A stretch of 64,000 nt of DNA from Phlebotomus papatasi (Eukaryota > Arthropoda > Insecta > Diptera > Psychodidae), in NCBI RefSeq assembly GCF_024763615.1, contig NC_077222.1:66340001-66404000 (forward strand). Direction: 5' to 3'. Numbering within the stretch: position 1 is the stretch's first letter; each line of letters starts with the position of its first letter. Of this stretch, positions 57,961 through 64,000 are shown piece by piece. The notes under the pieces are model-generated. The model made no database searches, was not told where the DNA came from, and saw nothing but the letters and a program-made list of their open reading frames with translations. The position numbers and the translations under genes were made by a program.

Positions 57961-58416
57961 GAATAAAGCAAAGAAATGGTTTAAAAGAATAACAATAAAA
58001 TGACCTTTCCAAATCTGCATTAGGTTTTTTTTATCTACTGCGATTAAGATTTAAGAGCCATTTTTCCACGGGGAAATTCATTCGATTCCACGCTTTATGG
58101 CAAGGCCTAGCCTCCTAAATAACTGATGATTCTTTAGAACAGATTAAGTTCATAAAACCGAAACCTGTGGGCGCAGTAGTCTCAAATACGGAAGAAAGTC
58201 CTTCAATTCGAATTTAATGTAACTTTCGTAGTTCACCCCTAATTCGGACACAAAGAATTAATTTGTGATAATCCCAAGATTCGAAAAATTGTAGTTGGAA
58301 AGTATTATTCAAACCCATCATAAGTATACGAAAAAATGAATGACTTTTTTCGTAACAGACGGAATATTACTTTTTTTCCAAGCCCCGGGTATTGTCTTCC
58401 AGAAATAGGTTTTAAC
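57961..58416. other. Sequence downstream of the ITmD37E transposase
   Basis: AATAAA-like words occur soon after the stop (about 57995). I do not find the expected right terminal repeat of the transposon, nor any gene. Confidence 0.4.
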
Positions 58417-58669
58417 ACGAGAAAAAAAGAGGGATTCGATTAACATTTTTTCCTCAGAAATTTAACACTTTTTAGGTGTAAAAATATATCAACATTTTTT
58501 AATGTTAATTTTACACCTTATTAAGGGTAAAATTAACATGAAGAAGGGTACCTTTAACCCCTAATACACCTAAAAAGGGTAATATTTACACCGATTTTGG
58601 ATCAAGACTGCAGGGTAAAATTAACATTTCAGGAATGTTATTTTAACTTTTTTCGGATTTCTCTCAGTG
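58417..58669 (+). mobile_element. CACTG-type 250-bp MITE, copy 4
   Basis: Begins CACGAGAAAAAAAGAGGG (two bases lost from CACTGAG) and ends CGGATTTCTCTCAGTG; AA outside both ends (58415-58416, 58670-58671). Same interior words as the other three copies. Confidence 0.88.
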
Positions 58670-58809
58670 AAGATATTCCAAAATTGAGTCGAATGTGTAC
58701 GTTTTTGTATGTGTTATGTTTTGGAACATATTTAAGTGTACATTTCTATTCTAATAATTCTGAAACATTTCTTCAGTATTATTATTAGTGTTTTTGAAAA
58801 TGTCTTTTT

Positions 58810-59722
58810 CAATAAAATTGGGGTAGCAGTAAATACGGGGCAATTATAAACACTGTATTTTTTCATCTATTGCACTTCAGAGGTTGAGACCTATATCAAT
58901 TCATATAAAGGGATAGCCGACCGTGGTGGAACTGAGCTAGATTTAACACTACAAAGAAAAAAAATATTTTGTAAAAATGCTCGAAAATGTTTGTGAATTC
59001 CTATGGGCGAGTAACGAAATGCTAGTGAATCGTATAACCCACAAACAAGTTCGTCAAAGTTTGTACTTTTTGCACAAACATTGTTCGTAACACGATCACT
59101 TGACGAGCATTTTTTGTACTTTTACAAACATTTGTTCGTAAATGTTCGTAAACACACAAAATGTGTTCGTAAAATTTTGTCATTTGTTCGTAAATTTTTG
59201 GTTTCCTGACGAACATTTCAAACATTTACAAACAAATGACAAAATTTAACGAACATTTTTTGTGTGTTTAGGAACATTTACGAACAAATGTTTGTAAAAG
59301 TACAAAAAAAGCTCGTCAAATGATCATGTTACGAACAATGTTTGTGAAAAAAAAGTACAAACTTTTACGAACTTGTTTGTGGGTTATAGGATTCACTAGC
59401 ATTTCGTAACTCCCGCATAGGAAATCACAAACATTTACGAACATTTTTAAAAAAATATTTTTTTTCTGTGTAGGAAGATTAAGGACGACACGATGTCGAA
59501 AGCTCTGGTGAAATTGTGTGTTTTATTCATATGATTTGAGAGATTTGATCAATAGATTGCAACGATCACCAGAAGGACAGATTGTCTAAAAAAAATCTAG
59601 CTATATCAATTCATAGGGATCCTTCTCTACTGAAGAAATGGTCAACATAAGTCCGAGTAGTATAGACATAAATATCGATGTTTCGTGCTACCCCATGTTT
59701 ACTACTGCCCCAGCCTCCCCTA
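58810..59722. mobile_element. TAGGGGAG-type MITE interrupted by a palindromic element
   Basis: TTGGGGTAGCAGTAAATACG (then GGGCA) near the left resembles the inverse of TGCTACCCCATGTTTACTAC and TGCCCCAGCCTCCCCTA at the right. The left edge is eroded and uncertain. The palindrome at 58952-59470 sits inside it. Confidence 0.5.
58952..59470. mobile_element. CACAG-type palindromic element (519 bp)
   Basis: Ends CAAAGAAAAAAAATATTTT (CACAG mutated) and AAAATATTTTTTTTCTGTG; TA at 58950-58951 and 59471-59472. The whole element is a near-perfect foldback with arms of about 250 bp made of words such as GTTCGTAAATGTTTGT. A decayed relative lies at 29013-29690. Confidence 0.85.
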
Positions 59723-59884
59723 ATGTTTATTACAATCTGAGATATCCTAAAAACATGTTTCTGGAAGAGAAAGAAGACAATGGAGGGGGAGTAAGATCAT
59801 ATTTTGACTCCCTAGGTCGACTGATAGGTGTATCCGAAAACATCCCTATATATTTTGTTGCACCTACATTCAAAGAAGCATTTT

Positions 59885-59994
59885 TTTTTTTAAATTAGGC
59901 TTTAACGTAAAGTAATTTAGATCTACAAATATTTCATGCGAAAGTACGGTATCTAAATGTAGCCTTTCAGTTTAAAGTAGTCCCACCTTAACTA
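59885..59994. mobile_element. Decayed ITmD37E-type MITE remnant
   Basis: TTAGGCTTTAACGTAAAGTA resembles 49450-49470 of the ITmD37E element and AAAGTAGTCCCACCTTAACTA resembles the right end of the MITE at 30261. The left terminus is gone. Confidence 0.45.
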
Positions 59995-61226
59995 ACTGTC
60001 AATACAGTTGGTAAATTATTAAGACAATTGTTTAATTCAAATGTTCAGTGAAACTGTAAACTAATTTTGCAATATTTCATCAGTAAAGCAAAAGAGCCAA
60101 TGCAGAATATTAAAAACTATTAAAATTCAATAAAAATATCAATAAATGCAATAAAGCAGAGGCAATAGCATATTAAAAGGGACAGTTATCTGTGAAAAGA
60201 AAGTCAATCGAATATTAAATCCACGCGTAAAGTTAAGTATTCAGTGAATTATTTGAGACGATCAGTAAAATAATGGACTTGAAAGTAAATCCATAAACAT
60301 CAATTTTAAATTCAGGACCCAAAGTCTTAAATCCAAAATCGCAATTTCGGATTTCTTTATATTCCCAGTCAATAAATCCATCAAGTTTGGAGCCCCCCGC
60401 GTGGCGATTTCACATGTTTAAGAGACTTTTTCAGTATTTTGTTGCAATTGACAAAAAAGAACAAGCATGAAAGTGTTGAGCAGAAAAAGAATCAAGTTAT
60501 TTGAAGTAAGAGAGAATCACACAAAAAGGCGATGTCTCACTTTTTTGTCCATCTCTTCGTGTTGTTCCCTCGTTGGGCCTCTTGAACGAATTTATGTAAA
60601 TCAAAAGTGGTATAAATGCCACTTACGTGATTGGGATAAGAAATCTTGCACGTTGACAATTGTGGATTTTTCTCATGTGAACTATATGGAAGTTTTTCAG
60701 TGTTAAGTACACACATCAAATAAAATCTCTTCCCTTTTTTTGCCCACAAAAACCAAAAGCCAACAACACAAATGAAGCTGCTAAATCATATGCTAAAAAG
60801 TAAAGTTTTTGTCTGGAAATCTTTTCAATACATCTTTTCTTGTGCTTCAAATTGTCCATTCACACAAAATGAAGCAGAAAATGAGCACAATTCACATGCA
60901 AATTCAGATGTTATTTCATCATAGGAAACAAGTGCTAATTGACCACTATTTATCCCATAGACGCCAGAATGAATTGATGATGAAAGTGTCGATGTTCTTT
61001 TTCACGACCGATGACCAATTGAAGCATTTTTATCACCTTTTTCTTCATTCAGCATCAATCAAACATGGGTTATAAAAGAATTTGTTTTGAAAGACTTCTT
61101 ACCTTTTTTAATTGCTGTATTTCTCTGCAAAAAAAAGGAACATCTACACTTGACAATATAATCTTACACAACCGAGGAAAATTCTGGGAAAATCCTCGCC
61201 CAAGAGAAATCCCAGTTTTATTTTTT
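59995..61226. other. Intergenic or 3'-flanking sequence, nothing recognised
   Basis: An open frame of about 80 codons at 60467-60706 matches no family I know. The right part is the 3' flank of the minus-strand AT-hook gene; AATAAA (61214-61219 on the opposite strand) lies just after its stop. Confidence 0.4.
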
Positions 61227-61513
61227 CTAAACATTATCATTCATGGGCTGATAGAAGCCATGGGTTTTCTCTGGGGCAGGACTTGGAGCCGGACTTAGTG
61301 CTGGACTCCTTCCCGGAGGTGTTGGCCCCGGACTCTGACCAAGTGGCACCACAAGAGGCCCAATTGGCTTCCTGGGTCGTGGTTTGCCTCTGTAGCCCTG
61401 ATTCCGCGGCCCAGAGATCTTCAGCCTTGGTCTTCCGGGTCCACGACGGACGATGGGCGGAACAGCCGGCGGCTGGACTCCCGATAAATCACCAGCACTC
61501 GTCGATGGTCCCA
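61227..61513 (-). CDS. Terminal coding exon of an AT-hook protein
   Basis: The exon starts after a good acceptor on the minus strand (TTATGCTTTCAG, AG at 61515-61514) with one base of the split codon supplied by the previous exon. It encodes about 94 residues: a Ser/Pro-rich start, an AT-hook core (RRGPGRPRLK, about residues 20-30), a second basic proline-rich block (YRGKPRPRKPIG) and a Pro/Ser-rich tail ending at TAG 61229-61227. An AATAAA follows ten bases after the stop. GC content is far above the surroundings, as for a conserved exon. AT-hooks bind the minor groove of AT DNA, so a nuclear or chromatin role is inferred. I cannot name the gene, and I recognise no upstream exon in the window. 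Confidence 0.6.
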
Positions 61514-61515
61514 CT

Positions 61516-62523
61516 GAAAGCATAATCAGTGAAGTTGTGGTGCATGATTGGGGATTCTAATCTTTCAATTTGCTTCACAATCACGCACATCTCGCTTCTG
61601 GCGCAGAAGCCTTCAAAAAGGACAGATTGACTGCCGGCAAATTTGGCGCCAATTTGGGCAATTACTGAAAATTGCCAATGCGGATTTTCTTTGGAGGACA
61701 CTCGAGGCAGATTTTGTCACCCTCTTTTGACAAATTAGCCCTTCACAAGGGGCTATTCACTTGAATTTCAATAAACAAGAAATGCACTTAAAATAGATCT
61801 ATATGTGATGTTTTTATGTAATAGATGAAGCACGGAAATTTTTGTTTTGTAGGGGAACACACGGGGAAGTGAAATACTCCTAAATTGTATAAATTTTATA
61901 ACACAGACGCTCAATGTTTGATCCTAGGTTGACATTCATAATAATAAAAAAAAAATGTTCACTACTCTAAATTAAACCAGAAAAGGGTTTCATTATTATA
62001 AATTTGATTTTTTGCAAAATTGCCAATATTTATGTTTGACTATTTGTTTTTTACAATTTTTCGAAGCATTCCTTTTATAGAAAGCGTTGTTCCGGAATAA
62101 GTGTGGAATATTAAGGATTAACTCTTTTTAACGCATTATAATGAATATTATATAATTTTCAAATTATCATTTACATTTACCCTTAATTAAATTTATTAAA
62201 TATAATAGGAGTATCATCAATTATTTACAAGAAACCCACATTTAATAAAGGACAAAGGGCAAAATGGTTCAACCTTTCGCCTAGAGGCCTATACGAGACC
62301 TATACGATCGAATAGGTATTGGCAAACTTAACAACTTTTGTTCCGGAACCAACCCCAAAAGTATGTAGGAAAAGCACTAGAGCATAAAACATATAATTAA
62401 GAAAAGTGACGAATTTTTTTTACAAAACTCCTTTTATAGAGTAACAGTTTTTCTTAAGTTGGTCATTTCAAAGAACAATTTGTAAAGAAGGGCTCAAAGA
62501 AGATTTTTCTAGAACAAACTATT
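61516..62523 (-). other. Upstream intron or flank of the AT-hook exon
   Basis: Minus-strand sequence near 61700-61740 reads GDKICLECPPKKIRIGN, which could be part of an earlier exon, but the frame is not bounded by convincing splice sites on both sides. The rest is AT-rich with nothing recognised. Confidence 0.35.
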
Positions 62524-63346
62524 TGAATTTGAATTTGAATTTGAATTTATTGATAACCAATAGGGCATGCCCTCTTACATGAAAATTGTACAGAATAAAA
62601 GAATAAAAATTAGAACAAGAGAAAAGAAACGAAATACAAATGAATAACAGAAATTAATTGAAAAGAAAAACAAAACAAAATGAGGTCAAAAATCACTCAA
62701 TCAATGACGCAAAGCGATTCAAAAGCTCTCGCTTACGAGTTCGTGGGAGTTCATTCCAAAAAATGACTCCCCCAACGAATAAAGAACAGCGCAAGATGCG
62801 ACCCACCGATCTCGGAATGAGCAGACACGAAGACCTCTCGGACGGCCCGCGCTCAATCAGCCCCGCAAGATATGCCGGTCGACCTGTCCACAACAGGCGA
62901 CAGATAAACTCAACAGCCCGAAACTGAAGGTGGTCCAGGAATGGCCGTCCCAGAATCCTGGTGGCCCAAGAGGTGACATGATCAAAGCGACCAAGGTCAA
63001 ATACATACCTTACAAGGGAGTTAAATGCTCTCTTCAGCATTTTTAAAGAAGTCTTGTCAGTGCCAAAAAAAAGTTCCGCCCCATACATGAAGTGTGGAAC
63101 GAGCAAAGCTCTAGCCAAAAGTAGGCGAGTCTCGACCGGGGTAAAGGACTGGAATCGACGCAGAGTCCGAAGACCATAATAAACCCTCCTACACACCTCA
63201 GAAAAATGATTACTCCACGTGAGAGTATCATTAAATAATACCCCAAGATTCTTCACAGAATCAGTGAAAGGAATCACCTCATCTAGCAGAACAATAGGAG
63301 GTACAGCGGGGCACCGAAAACGACTATGAATGACAATAGTCTGCGA
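62524..63346 (-). mobile_element. 5'-truncated CR1/L2-like LINE with 6-bp tail repeat
   Basis: Minus-strand copy: an open frame for the reverse-transcriptase C-terminus, about 145 bp of 3' untranslated sequence, then a 3' microsatellite (AATTCA-type units, seen on the plus strand as GAATTT repeated four times at about 62524-62549). Truncation at the 5' side near 63347, as usual for LINE insertions. Confidence 0.75.
62693..63346 (-). pseudogene. CR1/L2-like reverse transcriptase, C-terminal fragment
   Basis: Open from just after a stop at 63347 to TAA-type stop at 62693 (217 codons) with no ATG at the left, so it is a truncated body and not a gene start. Recognisable are the post-catalytic thumb motif (TDSVKNLGVLFNDTLTWSNH), the GLRTLRRFQ block, SLVLPHxxY-like LLVPHFMYGAELFFG, and the C-terminal FWNELP motif common to CR1/L2/Jockey-group elements. 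The catalytic YxDD region and endonuclease are absent. The frame is unbroken, which suggests a fairly young insertion. Confidence 0.75.
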
Positions 63347-64000
63347 CTATATATTTATCTCTTCATTATCTCTGTAATTTTCCAGATTTACCTAATAAAT
63401 CCTTGAATATTCTTCAAATTCATAAAATGGATTGAATGTAGGGAAATGTCTGTTCAGTAAATATTCTCCTTGAAAAAAAAAGAGTTAGCTTCTGAAAATC
63501 ACATGGTCCTAAAAGTTACCGTTATTCAAAAATTTTGAATAATCATTTTAAAGTAAAAATATTTTAATTTAGCCATTATACTCTGAGCCTTTTGTTAAAA
63601 TTCCTTTGGTAACGGTACCTTTCCAACCCTATGATCTTCAGCAACCCTAGCACCTTTTTTGAGGAGAATATTTCTTTTAAGGAGACAAAAGGACGCAATG
63701 CTTTTAATGAAATTAAAGGACATTCGAGGATATTTGAGAAAAATCTGGATCAAGGAAAATGGAGATATAGGGGTATGGTTTCTTATAGAGAAATATTCCT
63801 TGATTTCTCCTTTAGAAATAGTTCTTTGGCACTCACAACTTACGTTATACCGTTGTCGAGAAAAAAAAGCAAGTTTCATAAAAATAATTCTACCTATTTT
63901 TTAAGAACTTTTATTTTAAGATATCACAGAAACTTGACGCGACGGACTATAAGTTTCTTCGAGAGATATGTTAAAGACACTCCAAAAACTCCCAAATTAC
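63347..64000. other. AT-rich sequence, nothing recognised
   Basis: No supported exon or element end up to the window edge; overlapping frames at 63595-63904 have no recognisable domain. Confidence 0.45.

Noticed and set aside
60467..60706. 79-codon frame upstream of the AT-hook exon
   Set aside because: No family resemblance and no supporting signals; on the opposite strand from the only recognisable gene nearby.

Overview
This is an AT-rich (roughly two-thirds A+T) eukaryotic window with small spliced exons, long gene-poor stretches and very many short inverted-repeat DNA transposons. An ITmD37E-type transposase (a family first described in mosquitoes), a pogo-type transposase, hAT/Tc1-mariner/piggyBac-type MITEs and an UNC93-like gene together suggest an insect, most likely a nematoceran fly such as a sand fly or mosquito. 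The species is an inference. No bacterial-type genes, rRNA or CRISPR arrays are seen.

Host genes. Only two loci are well supported. The first is a plus-strand UNC93-like membrane protein in three exons (31026-31919, 34318-34585, 34656-34894). Its introns splice cleanly, but codon 59 is TGA where the family has glycine. The second is the last coding exon (61227-61513, minus strand) of an AT-hook protein whose other exons lie outside what I can recognise. Five dense clusters of GATC words, two of them flanking the UNC93-like gene, may be regulatory.

Layout. 0-7.4 kb: nested MITEs (a hAT-type one with an exact 8-bp target duplication around a TA-flanked one), a piggyBac-like repeat, and two inverted copies of a 250-bp CACTG element. 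9.7-20.8 kb: scattered MITEs and a 1.6-kb CACTG-type element with inverted subterminal word arrays. 21.0-23.2 kb: a near-complete but dead pogo-type transposon. 23.8-30.3 kb: more MITEs. 30.6-35.6 kb: the UNC93-like gene, with a foldback element in its first intron. 35.7-49 kb: dispersed MITEs, several nested. 49.4-58.0 kb: an ITmD37E transposon split by four later insertions, namely one Tc1-like foldback and three CACTG-type elements. 58.4-60 kb: another CACTG copy and a palindromic element nested in a MITE. 61-64 kb: the AT-hook exon and a 5'-truncated CR1/L2-like LINE.

The most striking theme is a group of nine elements whose ends read CAC(T/A/C)(G/C)AG or CACAG followed by an A-run, which make 2-bp target duplications of varied sequence and fill their subterminal regions with short family-specific words in inverted orientation. 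This looks like non-autonomous CACTA/EnSpm (CMC) elements, but no CMC transposase is present here to prove it. One of them encloses what looks like a spliced, polyadenylated transcription unit and another encloses a tRNA-like sequence.
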